A stretch of DNA of 64,000 nt from contig NZ_SACM01000001.1 of assembly GCF_004004565.1 (NCBI RefSeq), positions 1,116,001-1,180,000 on the forward strand, given 5' to 3'. The position numbers and the translations under genes were made by a program. Each line of letters opens with the position of its first letter. The first letter of the stretch is position 1. Shown here one piece after another: positions 15,462-25,684 of the stretch. Below the pieces are notes generated by a model. That model did not search any database and was not told where the DNA came from. It was given only the letters and a program-made list of their open reading frames with translations. This DNA is from Inhella crocodyli (lineage in GTDB: Bacteria; Pseudomonadota; Gammaproteobacteria; Burkholderiales; Burkholderiaceae_C).

Positions 15462-17306
15462 TCACTCTTCGCGACGGCGCGGGCCGCGCGGGGCACCGAA
15501 GCCGCCTTCGCGACGCTCGCCCCCGAAGGACGGCTTGCGGTCGCCGAACTGCGGGCGGTCGCCGCCGAAGGGCTTGCGGTCGCCGAACTGCGGGCGGTCG
15601 CCGCCGAAGGGCTTGCGGTCGCCGAATTGCGGCCGGTCGCTGCCGAAGGGCTTGCGGTCGCCGAACTGCGGGCGGTCGCCACCGAAGGGCTTGCGGTCGC
15701 CGAACTGCGGGCGGTCGCCACCGAAGGGCTTGCGGTCGCCGAACTGCGGGCGGTCGCCACCGAAGGGCTTGCGGTCGCCGAACTGCGGGCGGTCGCCGCC
15801 GAACGGTTTGCGGTCGCCGAACTGCGGGCGGTCGCCGCCGAAGGGCTTGCGGTCGCCGAACTGCGGTCGGTCGCCACCTTCGTGGAACGGACGGCCTTCA
15901 CGGCCGGCAAAGGGCTTGCGGTCGCCGAACTGCGGGCGGTCGCCCCCCGACTGGGGACGCTCGTCGCGCTGCCAGCGCGGGCCGCCCTTGGAGAAACCGC
16001 GGCGCTCGCCGTCGTCGTACTCGCGGCGCAGGCCACGGTCCGTGAAGATCACGGGGTCCGGCTTCTTCGGCTCGAGGCCTTCCACGCGGCTGGGCGTCAG
16101 GGCCTCCTTGGTGTAGGCCTGCAGGCGGCGCAGGCGGGGCAGGTCTTCGCGCAGGGCCAGGGTCACGGCCAGGCCGCTGCGGCCGGCACGGCCGGTGCGG
16201 CCGATGCGGTGCACGTAGTCCTCGGCCTTCATCGGCAGGCCGACGTTGATGACGTGGCTGATGGTGGGCACGTCGATGCCGCGGGCGGCGACGTCGGTGG
16301 CCACCAGCACGCGCAGTTCGCGGCGGCGCAGGCCCATCAGGGTGCGGTTGCGCTTGCCTTGGGGCATGCCCCCGTGCAGCGCGGCCACGGCGTGGCCCAG
16401 TTCGGCCAGTTGGTACGCCATCTGCTCGGCCTCGACCTGGGTGCCGGCGAACACGACGGCCTGGTCGACGGTGGCGTCAGCCAGCAGGTGCTCCAGCAGG
16501 GCGGTGCGGTGCATGGGGTGGTCGGCCCAGTGCAGGCGCTGCTCTATTTGCGCCTTCTGCTCGGGCGCGCTAGTCACCTCGATGCGCTGCGGCTCGTTGA
16601 GCAGCTCGCGGGCCAGGGTGCCGACGCGACCGTCGAAGGTGGCGCTGAACATCACCGTTTGGCGCGGCGTGGGCAGCATGGCGGCGATGGCCTCGATGTC
16701 CTCGATGAAGCCCAGGTCCAGCATGCGGTCGGCTTCGTCCAGGACCAAGGTCTTGATCTCGGTCAGCATGGCCGGCACTTGCACGGCGATGTCTTGCAGG
16801 CGGCCGGGGGTGGCGATGACGATGTCAGCGCCGCCGCGCAGGCGCTGCAGCTGGGCTTGGTAAGGCATGCCGCCCACGATGGTGCAGACCGAGAAGCCCG
16901 GGATGCCGCGGCCGAGTTGGATGGCCATCTGGGCCACCTGCTGGGCCAACTCGCGGGTGGGCGCCAGGACCAGGCCGATGGGGTTGATCGGCGTGCCCGC
17001 AAAGCGCGCGGCGCCACGGGTGCCGCGGTTGCCACGCTGGTGGCGGGGGCTGGCGTGGAAGCTGCGCGCCGGCATGGCGGCGGGCAGTTGGTCGGGGTTG
17101 GCCTCGCGGCGGGCCAGCACCTGCGTGAGCATGGGCAGCAGGAAGGCGGCGGTTTTGCCGCTGCCGGTGCGGCTGGAGACCATCAGGTCGGTGCCGGCCA
17201 GGCCGAGGGGGATGGCGCGCGCCTGCACCTCGGTGGCCTCGGTGAAGCCGATCTCACGAACGGCGGCCAACAGGGTTTCGGGCAGGCCCAGGGTATCGAA
17301 GGACAT
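15462..17306 (-). CDS. rhlE: DEAD-box RNA helicase, RhlE-type, with repetitive tail
   Basis: ATP-dependent RNA helicase of 614 residues used in ribosome assembly or RNA turnover. Motifs in order: Q-motif region, [46 protein letters not shown]. Between motif I and Ia there is an ~40-residue Arg/His-rich insert (from about REANPDQLPAAMPARSFHAS). The C-terminal tail has ten DRPQFGDRKP units, nine of them in a perfect 13-residue array, followed by an Arg/Gly end. Start at 17306 (MSFDTLGLPE). Confidence 0.93.
   Translation of the reverse strand: MSFDTLGLPETLLAAVREIGFTEATEVQARAIPLGLAGTDLMVSSRTGSGKTAAFLLPMLTQVLARREANPDQLPAAMPARSFHASPRHQRGNRGTRGAARFAGTPINPIGLVLAPTRELAQQVAQMAIQLGRGIPGFSVCTIVGGMPYQAQLQRLRGGADIVIATPGRLQDIAVQVPAMLTEIKTLVLDEADRMLDLGFIEDIEAIAAMLPTPRQTVMFSATFDGRVGTLARELLNEPQRIEVTSAPEQKAQIEQRLHWADHPMHRTALLEHLLADATVDQAVVFAGTQVEAEQMAYQLAELGHAVAALHGGMPQGKRNRTLMGLRRRELRVLVATDVAARGIDVPTISHVINVGLPMKAEDYVHRIGRTGRAGRSGLAVTLALREDLPRLRRLQAYTKEALTPSRVEGLEPKKPDPVIFTDRGLRREYDDGERRGFSKGGPRWQRDERPQSGGDRPQFGDRKPFAGREGRPFHEGGDRPQFGDRKPFGGDRPQFGDRKPFGGDRPQFGDRKPFGGDRPQFGDRKPFGGDRPQFGDRKPFGGDRPQFGDRKPFGSDRPQFGDRKPFGGDRPQFGDRKPFGGDRPQFGDRKPSFGGERREGGFGAPRGPRRREE
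15534..15884. repeat. Nine-unit 39-bp tandem repeat inside rhlE
   Basis: Nine head-to-tail 39-bp units encode GGDRPQFGDRKPF (one unit has GS, one ends KPS). A tenth copy at about 15912-15950 is separated by a short spacer encoding AGREGRPFHE. Units are nearly identical in DNA, including synonymous sites, which suggests recent expansion or homogenisation. Confidence 0.93.
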
Positions 17307-17673
17307 GTACAGCTCTCTGACTCGCGAACACGCACGCACCGGCCTCCTGGGTCGGGGCGCACAAAGGACACGGCAACTCGCCGGCCCAGGTGGGGTCGCA
17401 AACAACTCCGGAGGCCAAACGCTGGCCCCAACGGTGCGACGGCATCGCCGCCGACCGAAAACCCGCTGGGAGGCGGGAGAGCACCAAAAGGGGCGCTCCA
17501 GGAGGAGTCAGAGGAGATGAACGAACCGCGTCGGCTTCAAACTGCCTGCCGAACGCGAGGGGCGGACTGTAACACTGGGGTTTTCCCGAAATCCAGCGCG
17601 ACGTGCCCCTTCCCGCCGCGTTGTGTGATCGATGCCACAGACCGGGCGCTGCGGCGGGGCTGAGGCAAGGGCC
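17307..17673 (-). other. Long leader region of the RhlE helicase gene
   Basis: 367 bp between the SDR stop and the helicase start with no supported gene on either strand. A -10-like TTACAGT on the minus strand (about 17566-17573) would give an ~250-nt leader. Long 5' leaders are common for cold-induced RNA helicase genes. I see no clear terminator for the upstream SDR gene. Confidence 0.5.
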
Positions 17674-18570
17674 TCAGGCCCCGCTGCGCAAAGCCGCGCG
17701 CAGTTGCGCGCCGATCTCCGGGTGGTCGCCGAAGGGGTCGCCAGGGTTCTGGCCCGCCAGCACCTCGTCCGCCCGCTGCTTCACCCCGGCCAAGGCCTGC
17801 GGGTGGCTGAAGATCCAAAAGCGCTGGGCGCGCACGGCATCCAGCACCAGGGCCGCGATGTCGGCCGCCGTGAGCTTGCCGCTGGTCACGGCCTTGCTGC
17901 TCATGGCGTGCGCGATGCGCTGGCTGGCCGTGGGTCGGGCCAGGTCTTGGGGCGCGCGGTTGCGGTGGCTGTCGGCGATGCCCGTTGGCACGAAATACGG
18001 GCACAGCACGCTGGCGTGCACCTGGTCGGTGACCAGGCCCAGGTCGTGGTGCAGGGTTTCGCTCAGCGAGACCACCGCGTGCTTGCTGACGTTGTAGACG
18101 CCGAAGTTGGGGGCATCCAGCATGCCGGCCATGCTGGCGGTGTTGACGATGTGGCCTTGGTAGGCCGGGTCGGCCTTGGCGGCGGCCAGCATCATGGGCG
18201 TGAACAGGCGCACGCCATGCACCACACCCATCAGGTTGACCCCCATGACCCAATCCCAGTCGCTGGGGCGGGCTTCCCAGATCAGGCCCCCGAAGGCCAC
18301 GCCGGCGTTGTTGAACACGAGGTGCGGCGCGCCATAGCGGGCTTGCACGGCCGCGGCCAGGGTCTCCATCTCGGCCGCGCTGCTGACATCGACGCGCTGC
18401 GCCATGGGCTTGGCGGCGGCCAATTCGTCGGCCGCACGGGCCAGGGCGTCGGCCTGCACGTCCACCAGCACGAGGTTCATGCCCTCGGCGGCGCACAGGC
18501 GGGCCAGTTCCAGGCCGAAGCCGCTGCCGGCGCCGGTGATGACGGCGGTCTTGTTCTTCAAATCGATCAC
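17674..18570 (-). CDS. SDR family NAD(P)-dependent oxidoreductase
   Basis: 298-residue short-chain dehydrogenase. Cofactor motif TGAGSGFG near residue 13, NNAG at ~90, and the catalytic Ser/YNVSK tetrad region (YNVSKHAVVSLSE) are visible. A long C-terminal part is typical of classical SDRs acting on lipids or alcohols. GTG start at 18570 overlaps the stop of the GNAT gene (GTGA), so the two are translationally coupled in a fatty-acid catabolic operon. Substrate unknown. Confidence 0.92.
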   Translation of the reverse strand: MIDLKNKTAVITGAGSGFGLELARLCAAEGMNLVLVDVQADALARAADELAAAKPMAQRVDVSSAAEMETLAAAVQARYGAPHLVFNNAGVAFGGLIWEARPSDWDWVMGVNLMGVVHGVRLFTPMMLAAAKADPAYQGHIVNTASMAGMLDAPNFGVYNVSKHAVVSLSETLHHDLGLVTDQVHASVLCPYFVPTGIADSHRNRAPQDLARPTASQRIAHAMSSKAVTSGKLTAADIAALVLDAVRAQRFWIFSHPQALAGVKQRADEVLAGQNPGDPFGDHPEIGAQLRAALRSGA

Positions 18571-19031
18571 AACAGGTCTCCCGGGGGTCGGTGCATCTCG
18601 CGGTGGAGGATGCCGTCTTCGTCAAAAGGCTCGCCCACGCCGACGAAGCCGGCGCGGCCGTAGAAATCTTGCAGGTGGGCCTGCGCGAACAGGGTGATGC
18701 CTTGGCCCGGCCACCGCTGCAGGCAGGCTTGCACCGCCTGACGGTTGAGTTGGTGGCCCAGGCCAATGCCACGCGCTTCGGGCGCGGTGACGACCCGACC
18801 GATGACGGGCGCGGGGGCCTTCAGGCCCGGGGGCATCAAGCGCGCATAGGCCAGCAGGTGCTCGCCTCGCCAGGCGGATAGGTGCAGGCACGCAGGATCG
18901 AGCCCGTCGATATCGGGAAAGAGGCACTGCTGCTCCACCACGAACACCTCGCTGCGCAAGCGCAGCATGGCGTAGAGGGCGGCGGTGCTCAGGCCCTCGA
19001 AGGGCTGCAACTGCCAGGCGATGTCGCTCAC
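18567..19031 (-). CDS. GNAT N-acetyltransferase, ElaA-like
   Basis: 154 residues beginning at a GTG that overlaps the acyl-CoA dehydrogenase stop (GTGA). LRSEVFVVEQQCLFPDIDGLD is a signature of the ElaA group, and VVTAPEARGIGLGHQL is the acetyl-CoA-binding motif A. Substrate unknown. Coupled on both sides to catabolic genes, which suggests co-transcription, although a direct pathway role is not evident. Confidence 0.88.
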   Translation of the reverse strand: MSDIAWQLQPFEGLSTAALYAMLRLRSEVFVVEQQCLFPDIDGLDPACLHLSAWRGEHLLAYARLMPPGLKAPAPVIGRVVTAPEARGIGLGHQLNRQAVQACLQRWPGQGITLFAQAHLQDFYGRAGFVGVGEPFDEDGILHREMHRPPGDLL

Positions 19032-20797
19032 AGCACCTCGGGGTCGAGCGCGGCCAGCAGGGACTGCCCCGCCAACACGGGCGCCAGCCAGGCCTGCGCC
19101 AAAGGCAGTTCGTAGGCGAAGAAGTAGGCACAGGCGGCCCGGTGACCGGCGTGCAGCGGGTGCCCGCTCGGGGTGTGGCGCAGCAGGTCCAGCCAGGTCC
19201 AGGCCAGCACCAGGTGCCCGAAGCCTTGCAGGTAGGGCGTGCCATGCACGGCGGCCTGGGCCGGATCGCCCGAGGCCCAAGCGGCCTTGGTGGCCTTGCC
19301 CACCAGGGCCAGGCCGGCGGCCAGCTGGTTGGCCCAATCGGCCATGGCTGGGTCTTGCAAGGCCGCTTGCACCGTGTCGTTGACCCGGGCGGCGAGCAAC
19401 TGCAAGGCCTGGGGCTGAGACGCCTTGCGCAACAGCAGGTCCAGGCCCTGGATGCCGTGCGTGCCCTCGTGGATCATGTTCAAGCGGTTGTCCCGCCAGT
19501 ACTGCTCCAGCGGCCAGTCGCGGGTGTAACCGGCGCCCCCCAGCACCTGAATGGCCAAGCTGTTGGCCTCCAGGCCCCACTGGCTGGGCCAGCTTTTGGC
19601 CACGGGGATGAGCAGGCCGAGCAGGGCCGTGGCGTCGGCCTTTTGTTCCGGCGTGCCGCTGCGCTGGGCGTCCACCAAGGCGGCGCAGTAGAGGTTCAAG
19701 GCCAGGGCGCCTTCGGCGATGGCCTTTTGCGCCAGCAGCATGCGCTTGACGTCGGCGTGCTGCGCGATGGGCACGGGCGCCCCGCCGCGCTGGCCCACCG
19801 GGCGCCCTTGGGTGCGGTCCTTGGCGTACGCCAAGGAGGCCTCGTAACCGGCCATGGCCAGCATGGACGCGCTCAGGCCCACGCCGATGCGGGCCTCGTT
19901 CATCATGTGGAACATGCAGGCCAGGCCCTGGCCTTCGGCGCCCACGCGGTAGCCGATGGCCGGCGCCGACTCGCCGAAGTTCAACAGGCAATTGCTGGTG
20001 CCGCGCCAGCCCAGCTTGTGATTCAGGCCCACCAGGCTCACGCCATTGCGCACGCCGGTGAGCGCGCCGTGCTCGTCCACCTGCCACTTGGGCACGATGA
20101 ACAGGCTGATGCCGCCGCTGCCCTCGGGCAGGCTGCCATCGGGCTTGGGCACCTTGGCCAGCACGAGGTGCACGATGTTCTCGCTCAGCTCGTGCTCGCC
20201 GGCGCTGATCCACATCTTGCTGCCCTTGAGCCGGTAGCGAGGCCCCAGGGGGTCGTTGGTGTCGTCCAGCTCGGCACGGCTGGTGAGGTCGCCCAGCGAC
20301 GAGCCGATGGCCGGTTCGCTCAGGCACATCGTGCCCATCCACTGGCCGGTGAGCTCGCGCGCCGCGAACACCTCCCGCTGCTTGGGCGTGCCATGGGCCA
20401 GGATCAAGCTGGCGTTGCCGCTGGTCAGCAGGGTGTAGCCGCCGCAGCCCACGCTGGCCTTGCTGAAGAAGGCGTTGCCCGCCATCTCGACCACGCAGGG
20501 CAACTGCAGGCCGCCGTGCTCGGCGTCTTGGCTGGCGGCCTGCATGCCGGTCTCGAAGTAGGCCTTCACGGCCGCCGCCGTGCTGGCCGGCAGCACGACC
20601 CGGCCCTCGGCGTCGACGTGGGGCTCCTCCACGTCGCAGGCGCGGTTGGCCGGGGCAAATCGCTCGGCCGCCACCCGCTCACAGGTGTCGAGCACCTGTT
20701 GGAAGGTCTCGCGGCTGTGGTCCGCGTAGCGCTCGCGAGCGCACAGTTCGCCGGCGCGCAGCCAGTCGAACACCAGAAAGTCCACGGTGGCGCGCAC
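19028..20797 (-). CDS. Acyl-CoA dehydrogenase (FadE-like)
   Basis: 589-residue FAD enzyme that introduces the 2,3-double bond in acyl-CoA. The central beta domain contains MCLSEPAIGSSLGDL and GSKMWISAGEHEL, and the C-terminal helical domain has QVLGGAGYTRDWPLEQYWRDNR. This long form has an extra C-terminal helical extension, as in many Burkholderiales paralogues. GTG start at 20797, 21 bp after the chemoreceptor stop. Lies in a run with acyl-CoA ligase and FadJ-like genes. Confidence 0.94.
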   Translation of the reverse strand: MRATVDFLVFDWLRAGELCARERYADHSRETFQQVLDTCERVAAERFAPANRACDVEEPHVDAEGRVVLPASTAAAVKAYFETGMQAASQDAEHGGLQLPCVVEMAGNAFFSKASVGCGGYTLLTSGNASLILAHGTPKQREVFAARELTGQWMGTMCLSEPAIGSSLGDLTSRAELDDTNDPLGPRYRLKGSKMWISAGEHELSENIVHLVLAKVPKPDGSLPEGSGGISLFIVPKWQVDEHGALTGVRNGVSLVGLNHKLGWRGTSNCLLNFGESAPAIGYRVGAEGQGLACMFHMMNEARIGVGLSASMLAMAGYEASLAYAKDRTQGRPVGQRGGAPVPIAQHADVKRMLLAQKAIAEGALALNLYCAALVDAQRSGTPEQKADATALLGLLIPVAKSWPSQWGLEANSLAIQVLGGAGYTRDWPLEQYWRDNRLNMIHEGTHGIQGLDLLLRKASQPQALQLLAARVNDTVQAALQDPAMADWANQLAAGLALVGKATKAAWASGDPAQAAVHGTPYLQGFGHLVLAWTWLDLLRHTPSGHPLHAGHRAACAYFFAYELPLAQAWLAPVLAGQSLLAALDPEVL

Positions 20798-20818
20798 GGG
20801 GTCCCTTTCGCTCGAGGC

Positions 20819-21904
20819 TCAGCGCAGGCGGAACTGGCCGACCAGGCCGTTGAGGCGCGTGGCTTGGCCCTTGAGGCTGTCGGCCGCGGCCGCCCCCTCC
20901 TCCACCAAGGCGGCGTTTTGCTGCATCGACTGGTCGAGGCGATCGACCGAATCGGCGATGCCCTGCAAGCCCGCGCTTTGCGTGCGGGCCATTTGCGTGG
21001 CGTCGGCGATGAGGGCCGCCACCCGCTCCACGGCACTGACGACCTCCTCCATCCGCGCCCCCGCGTTATTCACCAGGTTGCTGCCGGTGTCGACCTGCTC
21101 CACCGAGCTGGTGATGAGGCTCTTGATTTCCTTGGCCGCCTCGGCGCTGCGCTGCGCCAGGCTGCGCACCTCGCCGGCCACCACGGCGAACCCGCGCCCT
21201 TGCTCGCCAGCGCGGGCGGCCTCCACGGCGGCGTTCAGGGCCAAGATGTTGGTCTGGAAGGCGATGCCGTCGATCACGCCAATGATGTCGGCGATCTTGC
21301 GGCTCGACTGGCTCACCCCGCTCATGGCGGAGACCGCCTGCGACACCACGCTGCCGCCCTCGCGCGCCAGGCCGCTCGTGCTTTGGCTCAGCGTGGCGGC
21401 CTCGCTCATCGCGTCCGAGCTGTGACGCGCCGCCTCGGTCATCTCCCGCAAGGCGCTGGCGCAGGCCTGCAGGTCGGCGCTGCCTTGCTCGGTGCGCTGG
21501 CTCAGGTCCAGGTTGCCCGCGGCGATTTCGGTGGCGGCCGTGTTCACCTGCTCGGCGCCGTCGCGCAGTGTGCCCATCATGGCGCGCAAGCGCTCTTGCA
21601 GGCCCTGCATGGTGTCCAGGCCGGCGCGGGTCGTGGGGTTGCCGAAGGTGGGCACGTCCTCGGTGAGGTCGCCGTGGCCCATGCGGTCGGCGCCGGCCAT
21701 CAAGGTCTCGACAAAGCGCCCCGTGCCGCTGGCGCTGTCCAAGTACAGCCAGAGCATGAAGGCCCCGATGAGCAGGCTGCCGACGATCACGGTGCCCGAG
21801 CCCCAGCCGCTGAGCACGGCCACCACCACGTAGACCTGCAGGCCCACGTTCAGACCCACTTGCAGGGCCACGCGTTGTTTCAAGGACAGGCTGTCAAAGA
21901 TCAT
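20819..21904 (-). CDS. Methyl-accepting chemotaxis protein without periplasmic sensor
   Basis: 361 residues. Two closely spaced hydrophobic segments (residues ~12-52) leave almost no periplasmic loop. A HAMP-like stretch ([16 protein letters not shown]) follows, then a full MCP signalling domain with the hairpin tip [41 protein letters not shown] region. It is likely to sense a cytoplasmic or membrane signal. It sits in-operon between fadJ-like (33 bp) and acyl-CoA dehydrogenase (21 bp) genes. GGAG precedes the ATG. Confidence 0.93.
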   Translation of the reverse strand: MIFDSLSLKQRVALQVGLNVGLQVYVVVAVLSGWGSGTVIVGSLLIGAFMLWLYLDSASGTGRFVETLMAGADRMGHGDLTEDVPTFGNPTTRAGLDTMQGLQERLRAMMGTLRDGAEQVNTAATEIAAGNLDLSQRTEQGSADLQACASALREMTEAARHSSDAMSEAATLSQSTSGLAREGGSVVSQAVSAMSGVSQSSRKIADIIGVIDGIAFQTNILALNAAVEAARAGEQGRGFAVVAGEVRSLAQRSAEAAKEIKSLITSSVEQVDTGSNLVNNAGARMEEVVSAVERVAALIADATQMARTQSAGLQGIADSVDRLDQSMQQNAALVEEGAAAADSLKGQATRLNGLVGQFRLR

Positions 21905-21937
21905 GCAGGACTCCGGAACGGGGTGGGAAGAAGGGGA

Positions 21938-23968
21938 TCAGGCCCGGCGCCAGGGGCCGGGGTCGCTGGGGTGCGCTTGGGTCAGCTCGGCCAATCGCGC
22001 TTGCAGGGCCTCGGCGGGGCGCTGCGCGAGCGCGAACATGGGCCCGCCACGCCAACGCGGGAAGCCGTAGCCGGCCAGGTAGACCACGTCCACGTCGCTG
22101 GCCCGCAGGGCGATGCCTTCTTGCAGCAGGGCCTGGCCCTCCAGGCCCAAGGCGAGCAGCAGGCGGTCGACGATCTCGTCGTCCGGCACCGCGCGGGCCG
22201 GACGGCCCAGGCGCTGGCGGTGCGCGGCCATCAGGGCGTCCACGGCGGGCGACGGCGTGCCTTGGCGCGAGCCCGGGGCGTAGTCGTACCAACCGCCGCC
22301 GGTCTTCTGGCCGAAGCGGCCGGCTTCGCACAGGGCGTCGGCCAGGGGCTGGGGCCAGACGGTCTTGCCGTCCTTCACGCGCTGCTGGCGCACGCGCCAG
22401 CTGACGTCGTTGCCGGCCAAGTCCCCCATGCGGAACGGGCCCATGGCAAAGCCCCAAGCCTCGATCGCGCGGTCCACCTGCTGGGGCGTGCAGCCCTCGT
22501 CCAGCAGGAAGAGGGCCTGCTGCAAGTAGGGCTCCAGCATGCGGTTGCCGATGAAGCCATCGCACACGCCCGACACCACGCAGGTCTTGCCGATGCGCTT
22601 GCCAAAGTCCAAGGCCGTGGCCAGCACCTCGGCCGAGGTGGCGGCACCGCGCACCACCTCCAAGAGCTTCATGACGGCCGCGGGGCTGAAGAAGTGCAGG
22701 CCGACCACGTCGTTGGGTCGTTGGGTCACGGCAGCGATCTGGTCGACGTCCAAGGTGCTGGTGTTGCTGGCCAGGATGGCGCCGGGTTTGCAAACGGCGT
22801 CCAGCTTGCGGAACACGGTCTGCTTCAGGGCCATGTCTTCGAACACGGCCTCGATGACCAAATCGGCTTGCGACAAGGCCTCGTCGCCGGTGCTGGGCTT
22901 CAAGTTCGCGCGCAGCGCTGCCGCCTTGTCGGCCTTCAGCCGGCCCTTGTCCACCTGCGCTTGCACGTGCTTCTCGAGGGCGGCCACGCCGCGGGCCAGG
23001 GCCGCCTCTTGCGACTCGATGAGGTCGACCTGCAGGCCGGCCATCAGGCAGGCCGTGGCGATGCCGCTGCCCATGGTGCCGGCGCCGATCACCGCCACCC
23101 GCGCGATCGGTCGGCGCGGTGTGTGGGCCTCGATGCCCGGCACCTTGCCCACGGCACGCTCGGCGAAGAAGGCGTGGCGCAAGGCGGCGCTGGCTTCGGT
23201 GCGCATCAGGCGCTCGAAGCCCTCGCGCTCGGCCTTCAGGCCCTCTAGGAAGGGCCGGTCGGTGGCGGCGGCCACCGCCTCCACACACGCCAAGGGGGCG
23301 GGGTAAGGCAGCGCGGCCGCCTGCGCGCGGGCCGCGGCCAAGGCGGCTTCGTCGCCAGGCACGGCGCGCTCGCTCAGGCGCGGGCAGGTGGTGGCGGCAG
23401 CGGCCAGGGCCACGGCGCGGTCCAACAACTCGGCCGCGGGCACGCAGGCGTCGATCAAGGCTTGCCCAGGCAACGCCGCGAGCTTGGCGGCGCGTTGCGG
23501 CACGCCGGTGGTGATCATCTGCAGGGCCGTCGCCAGTCCCAGCGCGCGCGGCAGGCGCTGCGTGCCGCCGGCACCGGGCAACAGGCCGATGTTGACCTCC
23601 GGCAGCCCGAGCTGGGCGTCGTCGGCCACCACGCGGTGGTGGCAGCACAGGGCGAGTTCCAGGCCCCCGCCCAGCGCCAGGTGGTTCACAGCGGCGACCA
23701 CGGGCTTGGCGCAGGCCTCGATGCGCTGCGTCAGGGCTGGCAGGTGGGGGTGGGCGAAGGACTCGGGCTTGCCGAACTCGCGGATGTCCGCGCCCCCGGA
23801 GAAGGCCTTGCCACTGCCGGTGATGACGATGGCGCGGACCGCCGGTTCGGCCTCGAGCCGCTCGACCGCGGCCCACAGCGCCGACCGCAGGGCGTGCGAC
23901 AGGCCGTTGACCGGCGGGTTCTCCATGACCAAGACGGCAACGCCGTCGCGAAGGGTTTCGTTCAACAT
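21938..23968 (-). CDS. FadJ/FadB-like fusion: enoyl-CoA hydratase / 3-hydroxyacyl-CoA dehydrogenase
   Basis: 676-residue bifunctional beta-oxidation enzyme. N-terminal hydratase/isomerase domain (residues ~1-200: [37 protein letters not shown]) and a dehydrogenase with [14 protein letters not shown] at ~290, [29 protein letters not shown], and two C-terminal domains. It catalyses hydration and NAD-dependent oxidation of trans-enoyl-CoA. A thiolase is not in this operon. Starts 9 bp after the acyl-CoA ligase stop. Confidence 0.95.
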   Translation of the reverse strand: MLNETLRDGVAVLVMENPPVNGLSHALRSALWAAVERLEAEPAVRAIVITGSGKAFSGGADIREFGKPESFAHPHLPALTQRIEACAKPVVAAVNHLALGGGLELALCCHHRVVADDAQLGLPEVNIGLLPGAGGTQRLPRALGLATALQMITTGVPQRAAKLAALPGQALIDACVPAAELLDRAVALAAAATTCPRLSERAVPGDEAALAAARAQAAALPYPAPLACVEAVAAATDRPFLEGLKAEREGFERLMRTEASAALRHAFFAERAVGKVPGIEAHTPRRPIARVAVIGAGTMGSGIATACLMAGLQVDLIESQEAALARGVAALEKHVQAQVDKGRLKADKAAALRANLKPSTGDEALSQADLVIEAVFEDMALKQTVFRKLDAVCKPGAILASNTSTLDVDQIAAVTQRPNDVVGLHFFSPAAVMKLLEVVRGAATSAEVLATALDFGKRIGKTCVVSGVCDGFIGNRMLEPYLQQALFLLDEGCTPQQVDRAIEAWGFAMGPFRMGDLAGNDVSWRVRQQRVKDGKTVWPQPLADALCEAGRFGQKTGGGWYDYAPGSRQGTPSPAVDALMAAHRQRLGRPARAVPDDEIVDRLLLALGLEGQALLQEGIALRASDVDVVYLAGYGFPRWRGGPMFALAQRPAEALQARLAELTQAHPSDPGPWRRA

Positions 23969-23977
23969 GGCAGGGGA

Positions 23978-25579
23978 TCAGTTCAAGAGGGTGTCGACCA
24001 GCGCGCGCAATTCGCGCTTGTCGATGTCGCCGTTGCCCAGCTTGGGCAACTCGGGGAAGCACAGCGCCTGCACCGGGCGCTGCCAGTCGGCCACACGGCC
24101 ATTGAAAAGGGTGAGCAGTTCCTCGGGGTCGGGCGCCCCGCCCAGACGCGCCACCACCACCAAGAGCGGCCGCTCGCCATGGACCTCGTCGGCCTGGGCG
24201 ATGACGGCGGCCTCGGCCACCTGCGGGTGCAGGAGCGCGATGCGCTCCAGCTGGCGGGCGCTGATCCACTCGCCGCCGCAGCGGATGAGGTCCTTCTTGC
24301 GGTCGGTCAGGGTGACCCGGCCGTCGGGGCCGATGCGGCCGATGTCGCCCGTGGGCAGCCAGCCGGGGTCGCCGTCGACAGCGACCAGGGGCGACTCGGT
24401 CTCGCCCAGGTAGGCGTCCAGGGTCCACGGCCCGCGCACCACCAACTCGCCTTCGGCGTCGTCGTCCCGCGGCAGGCTGCGGCCGGCGTCGTCGACCAGC
24501 GCGATCTCAACCCCGAAACAGGCCCGTCCCTGGGGCAAGCGGCCGTCGCGGTCGGGCGTCAGCAAGGCGCCCCGGGCCACCAGCGCAGGCGGGGCCAACT
24601 CGGTCATGCCCCAGGTGTGCACCACGTCCAGCCCAGGCATCGCGCGCAAGCGCTCGAGCAGGGGCACGGGGAACGACGCACTGCCCACGGCCGCACAGCG
24701 CAAGGTCGGCAGGCGCAGGCCCTCGGCGTCGAGGTGGTCCAGCAAGGCCTGCCAGACCGTGGGCGGTCCGGCGGCGATGGTCACGCCCGTTTCCAGCATC
24801 GCGCGGGCCAGGTCGGCGGTGGACAAACCCGGCGGCACCATGGTGAGCTGCGAGCCGATCAGCGCCGCGCACAGGCACAGCGCCCAGCCCCCGCTGTGGG
24901 CCACCGGCAGCAAGGGCATCAGGGTGTCGACGTGGGCGATGCCGTAGGCGTCTGGGAAGGCCGCCGCCATCGCTTGCAGGATGCAGGCGCGGTGGCTGAT
25001 GGGCACGCCCTTGGGCCAGCCGCTGCTGGCCACGCGGAACGCGATCAGCGCCGTGCTGTTCTCGTCCACCTCGGGCCAGCGCCAGTCGGGGTCGTCCATG
25101 CCGAGCAGGGATTCCGCGTCCATGGGCGCCAAGCCCCAACTCGGGGGCGGCAGGGCGTCGGGCCCGCCAAGCTGGATGTAATGCTTCACCGTGCCCATCT
25201 GCAGCTGCATGGCCTCGACCAGCGGCGCCAACTCGGGGTCGAAAACCAAGGCCTCGGCCTTGGCCTGGTTCACGGCGTAAATCAGCTGCTCTGGGAACTG
25301 GCGCGGGTTCAGGGTCAGGGCCTGGCGGCCGCTGGCCGCCGTGCCCAGCACCGCCTCCAACAGGCCTTGGGCGTTCCACCCCAGCAGCGCCACCACGCTG
25401 CCGGGCGCCTGCTCCAAGCGGTCCCAGGCCTGGCCCCACTGGCGCGCACGGCGTTCAAGTTGCGCCCAACTGCCGGCCTGGACGCGGCCGTCGGCGCCAA
25501 CGGTGTGGATGCGCTTGGCCCCGTGTTCGCGCGCGGCGTGCCGCAGCAAGTTGGCGAGGTCGAGGGGGACGCGCATCAT
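23978..25579 (-). CDS. AMP-dependent acyl-CoA synthetase (ligase)
   Basis: 533-residue ANL-superfamily ligase activating a carboxylic acid to its CoA thioester. It has [30 protein letters not shown] (the phosphate loop, with VASSGWPKG instead of the more usual TSGTTGxPKG), [11 protein letters not shown], the hinge [13 protein letters not shown] and GDIDKRELR near the C-terminus. First gene of the catabolic operon. The altered P-loop is worth checking. Confidence 0.92.
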   Translation of the reverse strand: MMRVPLDLANLLRHAAREHGAKRIHTVGADGRVQAGSWAQLERRARQWGQAWDRLEQAPGSVVALLGWNAQGLLEAVLGTAASGRQALTLNPRQFPEQLIYAVNQAKAEALVFDPELAPLVEAMQLQMGTVKHYIQLGGPDALPPPSWGLAPMDAESLLGMDDPDWRWPEVDENSTALIAFRVASSGWPKGVPISHRACILQAMAAAFPDAYGIAHVDTLMPLLPVAHSGGWALCLCAALIGSQLTMVPPGLSTADLARAMLETGVTIAAGPPTVWQALLDHLDAEGLRLPTLRCAAVGSASFPVPLLERLRAMPGLDVVHTWGMTELAPPALVARGALLTPDRDGRLPQGRACFGVEIALVDDAGRSLPRDDDAEGELVVRGPWTLDAYLGETESPLVAVDGDPGWLPTGDIGRIGPDGRVTLTDRKKDLIRCGGEWISARQLERIALLHPQVAEAAVIAQADEVHGERPLLVVVARLGGAPDPEELLTLFNGRVADWQRPVQALCFPELPKLGNGDIDKRELRALVDTLLN

Positions 25580-25684
25580 GGTCGTTCGATCTTAGGGGCG
25601 CCCCTCCGGGCCACGGCCCCACAGGGGCTCCGGATTGACCCACCCCCCTACACTCGATCGACCTCCCTGCCTTCCGCACCGGCC

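Noticed and set aside
15534-15950. The 39-bp repeats as a CRISPR array
   Set aside because: Units are contiguous with no spacers and are in frame in a helicase gene.
19142-23248. A very long open frame on the plus strand opposite the acyl-CoA dehydrogenase, chemoreceptor and FadJ-like genes
   Set aside because: It is antisense to three clear genes. The translation is Gly/Ala/His/Gln-rich with no domain. Long antisense frames are expected at this GC content.
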